Source: Paenibacillus sp. JNUCC32
GTDB taxonomy: Bacteria > Bacillota > Bacilli > Paenibacillales > Paenibacillaceae
Assembly: GCF_014863545.1 (NCBI RefSeq)
Contig: NZ_CP062260.1
Span: forward strand, 992,001-1,056,000
Direction of reading: 5' to 3'
DNA: 64,000 nucleotides
Every line of letters starts with the position of its first letter. Position 1 is the first letter of the stretch. Below the pieces are notes generated by a model. The model saw nothing but the letters and a program-made list of their open reading frames with translations, had not been told where the DNA came from and ran no database searches. Below are positions 1 through 9,000 of the stretch, one piece after another. A program made the translations under genes and the position numbers.

Positions 1-2
1 TC

Positions 3-788
3 TGGTTCTTGCCCTTCATATCGATTCCGGTTCTATGCCTGATTTCACTCGTGCTCGTCATTTTTCTCGTGAAGACGCCAAAGTCGAATAACAATGATAA
101 ACAATCTCTGCGTGAGTTTTTGAAAACGACCAAGGGGGTTTTGCATGAGAAGGGAAGATGGTTGTATGCGATATTCGCCATCGGCGGCATCGCAATGTTT
201 GGCGTATTCGGCGTTCTTTTTTATTTGTCGGAGACGCTGGAAAGCACTTACAAATTACATGGCGTAGTAAAAGGATTGGTGCTTGCAATTCCACTGGCTT
301 TATTATGCCTATCTTCTTATTTAGCCGGTAAATTTACGGGCAAAAACAAAGCGGCAAAGAAGTGGACCGGTTTCGCCGGCATGGTTATTTTGACGGCTTC
401 CCTGATCGTCACCGGCTTTAACGAACAGATCTATTTTGTCGTCGGAATGATGACGCTTGGCGGTATCGGAATCGGCATGGTGCTGCCGTGTATGGATACG
501 CTGCTGACGGAAGGCGTGGAGAAGGAGCAGCGCGGCACCATCACCTCGCTTTACAGCAGCATGCGTTTTATCGGGGTATCGCTGGGGCCGCCGGTCGTTT
601 CTCTCCTGCTGGGCGCGAACCACTGGGTGATGTTTGGCACGCTGGCAGCCGTGGCGGCTGTAGGCGGCCTGCTTACGTTGTTCGCGGTGAAGCCGGAGGC
701 AAAAGAGGACGATTCCGGAGGGAATTCATACCGGGTCGATTTCAAGAAACCGCAAGGATTGAAAAAGAAAGGTCTTGTCCATAAATAA
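3..788 (+). CDS. MFS drug/metabolite exporter, C-terminal part (5' end outside window)
   Basis: The reading frame is open from the first bases, so the N-terminal half lies upstream. The visible 260 or so residues hold about seven hydrophobic segments with short basic loops, typical of the second half of a 12-14 TM major facilitator. A segment rich in Gly-Ile/Met (near position 450-490) followed by ...EKEQRG... resembles the cytoplasmic loop of multidrug-type exporters. The hydrophilic C-terminal tail is Lys-rich. Substrate cannot be told from the sequence. The stop codon sits inside a terminator hairpin. It converges with the MFS/marR pair on the other strand. Confidence 0.75.
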   Translation, partial: WFLPFISIPVLCLISLVLVIFLVKTPKSNNNDKQSLREFLKTTKGVLHEKGRWLYAIFAIGGIAMFGVFGVLFYLSETLESTYKLHGVVKGLVLAIPLALLCLSSYLAGKFTGKNKAAKKWTGFAGMVILTASLIVTGFNEQIYFVVGMMTLGGIGIGMVLPCMDTLLTEGVEKEQRGTITSLYSSMRFIGVSLGPPVVSLLLGANHWVMFGTLAAVAAVGGLLTLFAVKPEAKEDDSGGNSYRVDFKKPQGLKKKGLVHK

Positions 789-806
789 TGGACAAGACCT
801 TTTCTC
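761..806. terminator. bidirectional rho-independent terminator
   Basis: A 12-bp perfect stem (GGTCTTGTCCAT at 771-782 with its complement at 788-799) and a 5-nt loop is followed by a T-run on the plus strand. It is preceded by an A-rich tract that serves as T-run for the minus strand. It separates two convergent MFS genes and overlaps the stop codon of the first. Confidence 0.85.
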
Positions 807-912
807 ATATGCCGGGTCAGTTTGGATGGCCGATCCCTTTCCTTGTGGCCAAGCATCATCCCGGTTTTCGTGCATTCCGGCTGACGAAGCTTTTTCGTTA
901 TCGCTTTGTTCG

Positions 913-2151
913 TTAACCTGCCGCGGTAGCCTCGGTGTCCTCGACTGCCGTGGTGGATTGGGAACGCGACTTGCCGGCTGCCTGCATGATGATATAAATC
1001 AGGATCAACAGCACGAGCGCAATCGCCGAGTATCGGTACATGATGGCATAGGATGTGGATTTGGCGATGGCGCCGAGCGCGATCGAGCCGATGGCCACGC
1101 CGAAATCCAGGGAGTTGAAGAACATGCCGTTGGCCATGCCGCGCTGCAGCGGATGAACCTCCTGAATCATCCAGGTCTGGATGGACGGCTGCATCGCCCC
1201 AAAGCCTATGCCGTAGCAAAGTGCCGATAACAGCATGGATCCCGTCGATGTGGCGAAGGTAAGCAGGAGCAAGCCGGATACCATCAGAATCGCAGAGGGT
1301 ATAACAAGCGCCTTATGTCCGTACCGGTCATAAATTCTGCCGGAGAACGGCCGTACGAGAATGATGGCAATGGCGTTGAACAAGAAAAAGTACTGGGGAT
1401 TCCGGAGGTGAGCCTCCGCTCCGAACAATGCCATGAAGCTCAGCAATCCGCCGTACGTAATCGACATCAAAAAGTTGAGGACGCTGGGAAGGATCAGCTT
1501 TTTGTTGAAGGAGCCCTTCGGTTTATCCTCAACTCGGGGTTGAACCGCTGCAGGGCGCTCCGCGTTCCGTTTAGCCGCTCTTGATGTCAGGAGGTAGGCG
1601 AGAGGGAAGATCAGAAGGTTGATGAAGACCGTGATGAACACGAGCGGAGTGAAACCGCCGCTTTGCAGCAGCGTCAAGCCGATCATGGGACCGATCGACA
1701 TGGCAAGCGTAGTGGATAGCCCAAAATACCCCATGCCCTCGCCCAAGCGTTTGATTGGAATGACATCCGATGCCATGGTTGGAAACGAGGTGCTTGTCAT
1801 CCCAAAGCCGATGCCGAACAATATGCGCATCAGCAGCAGGAAGGCTATGCCGCTCGCCCAGTAATAACCGAGCGTGGCTGCCAGGGAAATCAGCAGCCCG
1901 ACGTACAGCAGCAGCCTCAGCTTTCCTTTTTCCAGCGCTTTGCTTGATACGAAGCGGGACGCGATCGCACTGAAGGCGAACAGGCTGGTTATGAGGCTCA
2001 CCTGCAAGGGGCTTGCCGTGAACGCCTCCTTGGCGTATGCGGGCAGCGTGGTCAGCATCATCTGCAGGGTCAGGAACAGAAAAAGGTTGCTGACCATCAA
2101 CGTGATGAATTCTTTGGTCCATAGCGGTTGTTTCGTGTTGATATCATTCAT
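913..2151 (-). CDS. MFS transporter, MarR-linked efflux candidate
   Basis: A 412-residue protein starting MNDINTKQPLW, with about 12 hydrophobic segments of MFS type. The motif near residues 65-75 (...FAFSAIASRFVSSKALEKGK) corresponds to the loop 2-3 signature of drug-proton antiporters. The start at 2149-2151 is chosen because AGGAGAG lies 8-9 nt upstream; a longer frame reaches 2244 but lies inside the upstream gene. Its start overlaps the 3' end of the marR gene by 8 bp, so the two are translationally coupled in one transcript. Likely role is export of a toxic or signalling compound sensed by the MarR protein; the compound is unknown. Confidence 0.85.
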   Translation of the reverse strand: MNDINTKQPLWTKEFITLMVSNLFLFLTLQMMLTTLPAYAKEAFTASPLQVSLITSLFAFSAIASRFVSSKALEKGKLRLLLYVGLLISLAATLGYYWASGIAFLLLMRILFGIGFGMTSTSFPTMASDVIPIKRLGEGMGYFGLSTTLAMSIGPMIGLTLLQSGGFTPLVFITVFINLLIFPLAYLLTSRAAKRNAERPAAVQPRVEDKPKGSFNKKLILPSVLNFLMSITYGGLLSFMALFGAEAHLRNPQYFFLFNAIAIILVRPFSGRIYDRYGHKALVIPSAILMVSGLLLLTFATSTGSMLLSALCYGIGFGAMQPSIQTWMIQEVHPLQRGMANGMFFNSLDFGVAIGSIALGAIAKSTSYAIMYRYSAIALVLLILIYIIMQAAGKSRSQSTTAVEDTEATAAG

Positions 2152-2608
2152 GTGGAACATCTCTCCTGTTGTTGTGTAAGTTGTGTATGTTGGCATTGAT
2201 GCGCGAGAGTGTGTCCCAGAACATCTCCAATTGCTTCTCGTCAATGCCCTCGATTAATTGGCTTCCGCATTGACTTTCGATGGCTGTGGTCGCTTCAATC
2301 AGTTCCTTGCCTGTATCTGTCAAAAAGAGCTGAAAAGCTCTCCGGTCGTTAACCGATACGGCTTTGCGAGTGTATCCTTTTTTCTCGAGCAGGTCCAGAA
2401 TACGGGTTGTCGTGGGTTGGTCTTTGTCCGCTTTGGCGGCAACTTCCTTCTGATTCAGGCCCTCGTGCTCGCCGATGTGGTACAGAACCAGCCATTGCTC
2501 GGGGGTGATGTCATAGGGCTTCAGGGCATTGGCAAACAATTGGGATGCGCGCCGATAGGTGTAACCCAGATGAAAACCGATGGAAGGGTTGCGTTTAGGT
2601 ATTTTCAA
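2144..2608 (-). CDS. MarR family transcriptional regulator
   Basis: 154 residues with the MarR winged helix-turn-helix. The recognition helix region is ...QKEVAAKADKDQPTTTRILDLLEKKGYTRK, followed by the wing ...NDRRAFQLFLTDTGKEL. It is the first gene of a two-gene operon with the MFS gene. A sigma-A type promoter and an overlapping palindrome lie directly upstream, so autorepression relieved by a ligand is the obvious model (inference). The ligand is not predictable. Confidence 0.9.
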   Translation of the reverse strand: MKIPKRNPSIGFHLGYTYRRASQLFANALKPYDITPEQWLVLYHIGEHEGLNQKEVAAKADKDQPTTTRILDLLEKKGYTRKAVSVNDRRAFQLFLTDTGKELIEATTAIESQCGSQLIEGIDEKQLEMFWDTLSRINANIHNLHNNRRDVPHE

Positions 2609-2647
2609 GAAAAAGTCACACCTTTCATTTCAGGTTTTCAAAAATAC

Positions 2648-2687
2648 TTGTCTAAACAATTATATGCCTGACATGCAAATTGGTCAA
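2648..2687 (-). promoter_or_regulatory. marR-MFS promoter with overlapping operator-like palindrome
   Basis: On the minus strand TTGACC (2682-2687), a 17-bp spacer and TATAAT (2659-2664) form a near-consensus sigma-A promoter. The near-palindrome TTGTCTAAACAA (2648-2659; 10 of 12 bases symmetric) sits between the -10 box and the expected start site. This is where MarR repressors commonly bind their own promoters. The promoter is seen directly; the operator role is inference. Confidence 0.65.
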
Positions 2688-2830
2688 TCATTTGAAAAAT
2701 TAATTAGGACATGACAGGGTTTCATCAACCGATGTGGAATATGAAAAATGGAATGATAACATAGCTCTAACATTTGCGAGCTATATTTATAGTACAAAAC
2801 CAAAACTTAATCACTCAGGAGGAAGTACAA

Positions 2831-3568
2831 ATGTCACAATTGATCAATTTCGCGCACCGCGGGTCATCGGCCATATGCCCCGAGAATACGATGGCTGCCT
2901 TTGCCAAAGGCTTGGAGCAGGGAGCTACCGGGATCGAAACCGACGTCCAAATGACGAAGGACGGAAAGCTGGTATTGATCCATGACGAGAGCGTCGCCCG
3001 CACGACGGGGGCCGAGGGGCTTGTCAAGGATTATACATACGACGAGCTGGCCAAGCTGGACGCAGGCTCATGGTTTGGTGCCGATTTCCAAGGCGAACGG
3101 ATTCCGCTGCTGGAAGAGCTGCTGGAATTGACCCAAAACCGCGGCACGATTGTTAATATCGAGCTGAAGAACGGAACGATCCAATATCCCGAGCTGGAAA
3201 AGCGCGTGATTGAGGCTGTAAGGCATTACAACATGGCGGAGCAAATCGTCATTTCGAGCTTCAATCATTATTCCCTGGTGGAATGCAAACTTATTGATCC
3301 AGAAATTCGTACCGGGCTGCTGTACGGCGAAGGGCTGTACCAGCCGTGGGAATACGCCAAATTGGCTAAAGCGGATGCCCTGCACGCATACCATCGGGCG
3401 GTTCTGCCGGAGTGGGTAACGGAAGCGAAGCAGCATGGCGTCGCCTATCATCCGTGGACCGTGAATGACGAGGGACGGATGAAAGAGTTGATGGATGCGG
3501 GCGTTGCGGGCATCATTACGGATTATCCGGATGTGCTGAACGGACTGCTGCAAACCAAGGGAGCGTGA
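2831..3568 (+). CDS. glycerophosphodiester phosphodiesterase
   Basis: 245 residues forming a single GDPD TIM-barrel domain. It hydrolyses glycerophosphodiesters to sn-glycerol 3-phosphate and an alcohol. Signature residues are visible: His9-Arg10 in FAHRG, Glu36 and Asp38 in GIETDVQ, and His51 in LIHDE. There is no signal peptide, so it is cytoplasmic (UgpQ-like rather than secreted GlpQ). AGGAGGA 8 nt before the ATG decides the start. It is followed after 4 bp by an MFS carrier, so the two are co-transcribed. An inverted repeat ATAGCTC/GAGCTAT (2761-2767, 2778-2784) lies upstream and may be a regulator site. Confidence 0.9.
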   Translation: MSQLINFAHRGSSAICPENTMAAFAKGLEQGATGIETDVQMTKDGKLVLIHDESVARTTGAEGLVKDYTYDELAKLDAGSWFGADFQGERIPLLEELLELTQNRGTIVNIELKNGTIQYPELEKRVIEAVRHYNMAEQIVISSFNHYSLVECKLIDPEIRTGLLYGEGLYQPWEYAKLAKADALHAYHRAVLPEWVTEAKQHGVAYHPWTVNDEGRMKELMDAGVAGIITDYPDVLNGLLQTKGA

Positions 3569-3572
3569 CTTT

Positions 3573-4781
3573 GTGAGGAAAACATGGCTGCTGGGATTCG
3601 GCTTTTTCAGCATTAGCATTACCTGGGCGCTGTACAATGCGTTTGTGCCCTACTTTCTGGAGGATTACATATCCAGTGTCGCATGGATCGGTTTTTTTAT
3701 GACGATCGACAATTACTTTGCCTTGTTCTTGCAGCCATGGATTGGAAGCCGAAGCGACCGTACCCACACCCGGTACGGCAGAAGAATGCCTTACCTGCTT
3801 ATCGGAATGCCGCTAGGCGCTTTGTTTACGGCCATGATTCCGTTTCATAACGGAATGGCGACGTTGTTGCTGTTCATGGTCCTCATGAACCTGGCCATGA
3901 GCCTGTACCGTTCGCCAACCGTTTCATTGATGCCGGATATAACGGAAGAGAAGCGGCGCACCAGAGCCAACGGCATCATCAACTTCATGGGCGGCTTGGG
4001 GTCCATATTGGCATTCGGCGTGGGCTCGGTGCTGTACAGCGCCCATGCGTCGCTGCCTTTCATTGCAGCTGCCGGCGTAACGCTTGTCTCTTTGTTCATT
4101 CTGAAGACGTTCATCCAAGAGAAACGCGACGCTCCGGGCTATCAAGCCCAGACGGCCGCCAGGGCCAAAATTTCCTTTAAAAGCCAAATCAATCGAACGA
4201 CGGTGCTGCTGCTGGCGGCCATATTCTTCTGGTTCGTGGCGTACCAAGGGGTGGAGACGCTGTTTACGCTGTACGGGAAGAATGAGATGGGGCTGACGGA
4301 ATCGCAGGCGTCCTTTTCCTTGACGTTTTTTTCGCTCGCCTTCGTTCTGTTTGCGATTCCCAGCGGATGGCTTGGCGGTAAATTCGGGAAGAAACGGCTG
4401 ATCCTGATCGGCGTCAGCGGGCTGCTGATTGTCTTTGCGCTCGTCCCATGGGTAGAATCGCTGCTGCTGCTTCGCGTACTGCTGACCGTTGGCGGATTGT
4501 TTTGGGCCTGCATCAATATCAATTCTTACCCTTTCATCGTATCGACCGGATCGGAGGACAGCATCGGAACGCGGACAGGAATGTACTATTTGGTATCTTC
4601 GCTGGCGGCGATATCGTCGCCGCCTCTGCTGGGCAAGCTTATTGACGGAATGGGGTATTCGATCCTGTTTTATTGCGCCGCCGGCAGCATGCTGCTTGCG
4701 CTGATCTGCATGCTGATGATTCGTCATCAGGAAACGGATCAATCCGCTAAAGCGCAGAACGCCTCCGCCAGCTTGTCCTAG
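3573..4781 (+). CDS. MFS carrier of SLC45/GPH (disaccharide transporter-like) type
   Basis: 402 residues, GTG start 4 bp after the GDPD stop, about 12 TM segments. The loop ...GSRSDRTHTRYGRRMPYLLIG (near residues 50-70) is the SD-R-RYGRR-PYL signature of sucrose/GPH-like symporters. Large hydrophobic blocks and a central cytoplasmic loop (...QEKRDAPGYQAQTAARAK...) fit the family. Context with a LacI regulator and a GH94-like phosphorylase suggests uptake of a beta-linked disaccharide or short oligosaccharide by cation symport (inference). The substrate is not known. Confidence 0.8.
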   Translation: MRKTWLLGFGFFSISITWALYNAFVPYFLEDYISSVAWIGFFMTIDNYFALFLQPWIGSRSDRTHTRYGRRMPYLLIGMPLGALFTAMIPFHNGMATLLLFMVLMNLAMSLYRSPTVSLMPDITEEKRRTRANGIINFMGGLGSILAFGVGSVLYSAHASLPFIAAAGVTLVSLFILKTFIQEKRDAPGYQAQTAARAKISFKSQINRTTVLLLAAIFFWFVAYQGVETLFTLYGKNEMGLTESQASFSLTFFSLAFVLFAIPSGWLGGKFGKKRLILIGVSGLLIVFALVPWVESLLLLRVLLTVGGLFWACININSYPFIVSTGSEDSIGTRTGMYYLVSSLAAISSPPLLGKLIDGMGYSILFYCAAGSMLLALICMLMIRHQETDQSAKAQNASASLS

Positions 4782-4838
4782 CCGTTGTCATTTGGAAAAC
4801 CGGGAGTTTTAGCTCCTGCCCGGATGTGCGGAATAACA

Positions 4839-4868
4839 TTGACGAGTGCCTGCCGGCACAGGTAGAAT
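4839..4868 (+). promoter_or_regulatory. sigma-A promoter of the LacI-phosphorylase unit
   Basis: TTGACG (4839-4844), an 18-bp spacer and TAGAAT (4863-4868). Transcription from here would begin near 4875. This excludes the longest open frame start (4826) of the following gene and supports the downstream TTG start. Confidence 0.55.
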
Positions 4869-4927
4869 TTAATACCAGAGAGATGGTTTTAGATTATGTC
4901 GGCGAAGGGCAGGAGCTGATTCCAAGG

Positions 4928-5938
4928 TTGACAACGATTTACGATATTGCGAAGAAAACAGGTTATTCGCCTACGACGGTATCCAAAGTCTTCAACAATT
5001 ATCCGGACGTCCGGGAAAAGACGAGGGTCAAGATCCTGGAAACCGCGAAGGAAATGGGGTATCTTCCAAACGCCAATGCCAGGTCACTTACGACCAAGCG
5101 ATCCTGGACTATCGGCATTCTTTTTGTTGAAGCCACGGGAGCCGGAATTCGGCATCCCTATTTTGGAGCCGTCATCGAAAGCTTTAAGAAAATCTCCGTA
5201 TCCAAAGGGTATGACCTGATGTTCATTTCCAAGGATGTCGGCGGCCGAAGAAGCAGTTACGTGGAGCATTGCAAAATCAGGGGCGTCGACGGCGTTGTGG
5301 TCATCCTGTCGAGCAACGATGATCCCGATTTCCAGGAGCTGCTGGATAGCGGCATTCCGTGCGTCATTCTGGATTCGTCACCGGAGCACGTGCATTCGGT
5401 TTACTCCGACAATATCGGAGGCAGTATGCTGGCAATCCGGTATTTGCACTCGCTTGGACATCGCAGCATTGCCCATATTTCGGGCGGATTGAATACGTTT
5501 GCAGGCGAGCAGCGCCAACATGGCTATGAAACAGCGCTGCGTGAGCTGGATCTGAACCTAAGGGAAGAGTACATAACCGGCAGCGATTTTTACTCCACCG
5601 AGAGCGGATACGAAGCCATGAAGAGGCTGCTTGCGCTCGCGGATCGGCCGACAGCCGTTTACGCCGCTGGGGATTTGCTCGCGCTTGGAGCGATTCGAGC
5701 CGTGCTGGACCATGGCCTGAGCGTGCCGGGAGACGTGTCGGTCATCGGCTTTGACGATATTGAAATGTCCCGCTACATTACCCCTGCATTAACGACGGTC
5801 CGCCAGGATACGGAGCAGCTTGGCAAGGTTGCCGCGGAGATCCTTCTTTCTTCAATCGAAGAGCGGGATACCGCCGTGAAGTCGGTTATGCTGCCAGTCG
5901 AATTAATGATCCGGGAGTCCTGCCGCCCGGTCACCTAA
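4928..5938 (+). CDS. LacI family transcriptional regulator
   Basis: 336 residues from the TTG at 4928. The N-terminal LacI helix-turn-helix begins immediately (TTIYDIAKKTGYSPTTVSKVFNNY), followed by a periplasmic-binding-protein-like sensor domain ending with the typical ...SVIGFDDIEMSRYITPALTTV. The frame is open from 4826, but that extension carries a promoter, lacks LacI homology and would make the protein unusually long. AGGAG lies 12 nt before the TTG. It is flanked by an MFS sugar carrier and a glycoside phosphorylase, so it probably controls them in response to their sugar. A perfect palindrome 32 bp downstream of the stop is a candidate operator. Confidence 0.88.
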   Translation: MTTIYDIAKKTGYSPTTVSKVFNNYPDVREKTRVKILETAKEMGYLPNANARSLTTKRSWTIGILFVEATGAGIRHPYFGAVIESFKKISVSKGYDLMFISKDVGGRRSSYVEHCKIRGVDGVVVILSSNDDPDFQELLDSGIPCVILDSSPEHVHSVYSDNIGGSMLAIRYLHSLGHRSIAHISGGLNTFAGEQRQHGYETALRELDLNLREEYITGSDFYSTESGYEAMKRLLALADRPTAVYAAGDLLALGAIRAVLDHGLSVPGDVSVIGFDDIEMSRYITPALTTVRQDTEQLGKVAAEILLSSIEERDTAVKSVMLPVELMIRESCRPVT

Positions 5939-5969
5939 GGTGAACCTAAAGAGCAGGTTTCATTTTTAA

Positions 5970-5997
5970 CCCGTTTCGAAACCGGTTTCGAAACGGG
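5970..5997. promoter_or_regulatory. perfect 28-bp palindrome, candidate LacI-family operator
   Basis: The half site CCCGTTTCGAAACC is followed without spacer by its exact reverse complement. The core GAAACCGGTTTC has the central-CG symmetry typical of LacI-family operators. It lies between lacI and the phosphorylase gene, 50 bp before the phosphorylase start. No T-run follows, which argues against a terminator. Confidence 0.55.
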
Positions 5998-6047
5998 CGG
6001 CTTCTTGATTTCAGCGAATGATGCACTCATTTAAGGAGGATTTGAAC

Positions 6048-9000
6048 ATGTCCAATTATCGTTTTGAGAAGGATGCCTTTGTTATCGAGCAGTATGATCT
6101 CGCCAAGCCGTTTTCCAGCTTCCTGCCGGGGATTGCCGGATTGAAGGGGATACCGATGTGGACCTTTTACGTCAATCGGGGCCAAGGGATAAGCAGTTTC
6201 GGCATACGCGACAAGAATTCGCCGATCATGGAATTCTCGCCGGCCAATATCTCGTATAAGAACGTATCCGCCACCGGCTTCCGCACGTTTATCAAGATGG
6301 CCGGGACGCCGGCCGTATATGAGCCGTTCCAATCCTTTCAGCCGGACACGAAGGCACGGAGAACGATGCTGATTCGTCAGAATGAGCTAGTCATTGAGGA
6401 GGAGCATGCAGATAAAGGGCTTCGAACATCGGTGTCGTATTTCCAGCTGCCCGGTGAAGATTTTGCCGCGCTCGTCCGCCAGGTCAGCGTGACGAATATC
6501 GGGGCCCGGACGGAATCGCTTGAACTGCTGGACGGTATGCCGGAGATTCTGCCTTACGGCGTCGAGAACAGCGGGTACAAGGAGGTCGGCAATCTGCTGC
6601 GAAGCTGGATGGAAGTGAAGAATCTGGACCGGGGCATACCATTCTATAAGGTTCGCTCCAGTACGCATGATGAGGCGGAGGTTACCGAAGTTACGAACGG
6701 CCATTTCTATCTGTCGTTTGATCAGCACGGGAATTTGATCAAACCGATCGTAGATTTTGAGCTGATATTCGGCGGAAACACTTCATTGATCCACCCCGAT
6801 CGATTTGCCGCGGGTTCGATCGAATCCTTGGCGCAAGCCACGCCGTATCCTGTGAACAAAGTGCCATGCGGCTTCAGCGGATTATCGGCGCGGCTTGAGC
6901 CTGGGGAGACGGCAACGGTGTATACGCTGGTTGGTCATGTGAACGATATCGGCAAAATCAACAAACGCTCGAAAGATTTGTGCTCGCCTGCCTATATCCT
7001 CGATAAACGGAAGGAGGCATCGGCATTGACCCGGCAATTAACCGATGACGTAGCTACCCAAACAGGGTTGCCTATATTTGATGAATACAGCCGGCAGTCC
7101 TATCTGGACAATTTCCTGCGGGGCGGTTATCCGTTCATATTCGATAACGGGAAGGAAGGCGCGGTCGTCCACCTCTATTCCCGCAAGCACGGGGATCCGG
7201 AGCGGGACTATAACTTTTTCTCGCTGGCCCCGGAATATTATTCACAAGGGAACGGCAATTTCCGGGACATGAATCAGAACCGCCGAAATGATGTGTTTTT
7301 CATTCCGAAGGTGGGCACGTTCAACATCCGGATGTTCTTCAGCCTCATTCAAGCCGACGGTTATAATCCCCTTAGCGTAGAAGGCACGAGGTTTCGAGTA
7401 GCCCCAGGCATGGAGGGGGAATTGGAGGAGCTGCTGCAAGCCTCCGCGGCTCGGGAGGATTACGATAAGCTCGCGAAGGCATGCGCCGGGGATTTCACCC
7501 CGGGCAAAATCATTAACGCGATATCGGATCAAGGCATTCGGCTGGCGATCGACGAGGAACGGTTCTTATCGGGATTGCTGACGATATCCGAACAGCATTT
7601 TGCGGCTTCGTTCGGCGAAGGCTTCTGGTCGGACCACTGGACCTATAACATGGATTTGGTTGATGGTTTCCTGGATATTTATCCCGACCGATATGAAGAG
7701 CTGCTGTTTGGCGAGAATGCCTATACATTCTTTGATAGCCCGGTATATGTGCTCCCACGGAGCGAGAAGGTCGTGATCAGCCGGGGCAAGGTTCGCCAGT
7801 ACGGCGCGCTGCTGGAGGACGAGGAGAAGCTGAATAAGCTCGGCAGAAAGCGGAACGCGGCGGAATGGCTGCGGGTGAATGGCGGACAAGGCGACATTTA
7901 CCGTACGAATCTGTTTGTCAAAATGATCTCGTTATCCCTCAATAAAATGGCAACGCTCGATCCTTACGGGATGGGCGTTGAAATGGAGGCAAACAAGCCG
8001 GGCTGGAATGACGCGATGAACGGATTGCCGGGTCTGTTCGGCTCCGGGATGAGCGAAACGATGGAATTGAAGCGTATGGTGGCATTCATTGTGGAGGCTG
8101 CCGAGCGGTTCGGTCATCATACGGTGATGGTGCCGGAGGAAATCGCCTCTTATTTAGAGGGCGTATATGATGCCGTGCAGCAATATCAAACCGGCGTTTT
8201 GGACTCCTTCCGATATTGGGATCGGGTAGCTGGGCAGCGCGAGTCTTATCGGGCATCCGTCCGATACGGCATCAGCGGCCTGGAGGTCGAGATTCCGGTG
8301 AAACACGTAAAGAGGATATACGCGGCTTTCCTGGACAAGATTGAAGAAGGGATTCAGCGTGCCGAGCAGCTGGGAGGCGGAATCGTTCCAACGTACTTCC
8401 GCTTTGAAGCGGAGCGGTTCGAAGAAATCCGGGATGCGGAGGGCAGCCCGGTCATCACCCGCTATGGCTTGCCTGCCGCCAAAGTGTTGGAATTCAAAGC
8501 ATATGCGCTTCCGCATTTTCTCGAAGCCCCGGCCCGTGGAATGAAGCTCGCCAATGAAGGCCAGGCGAGAGCGATGTATGATCGGATCAAGGCTTCCGAT
8601 TTATATGATGCCGCGCTGGGGATGTATAAGACGTCCGTCAGCCTGGAAGGGGAAGGCGATGAAATCGGACGCATCCGCGCATTCACGGCCGGCTGGCTGG
8701 AGCGGGAATCCGTATTTTTGCATATGACCTATAAATACTTGCTTTCCTTATTAAAAGCGGGACTGTACGACGAGTTTTTCTCGGAAATCAAAACATCGCT
8801 TATCCCATTTCTGGACCCGGCCGTTTATGGACGCAGCACCCTGGAAAATTCATCGTTCATCGCCAGCAGCGTCAATCCGGATCCCCATGTGCACGGACGC
8901 GGTTTTGTGGCAAGGCTGAGCGGATCGACGGCCGAATTCTTAAGCATGTGGATTATGATGATGGCCGGAAAAAGAGTATTCCGTTATGAGGACAACGAGC

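Noticed and set aside
4826..4927. N-terminal extension of the LacI gene from the earlier start
   Set aside because: It covers a good promoter and adds residues before the HTH that the family lacks.
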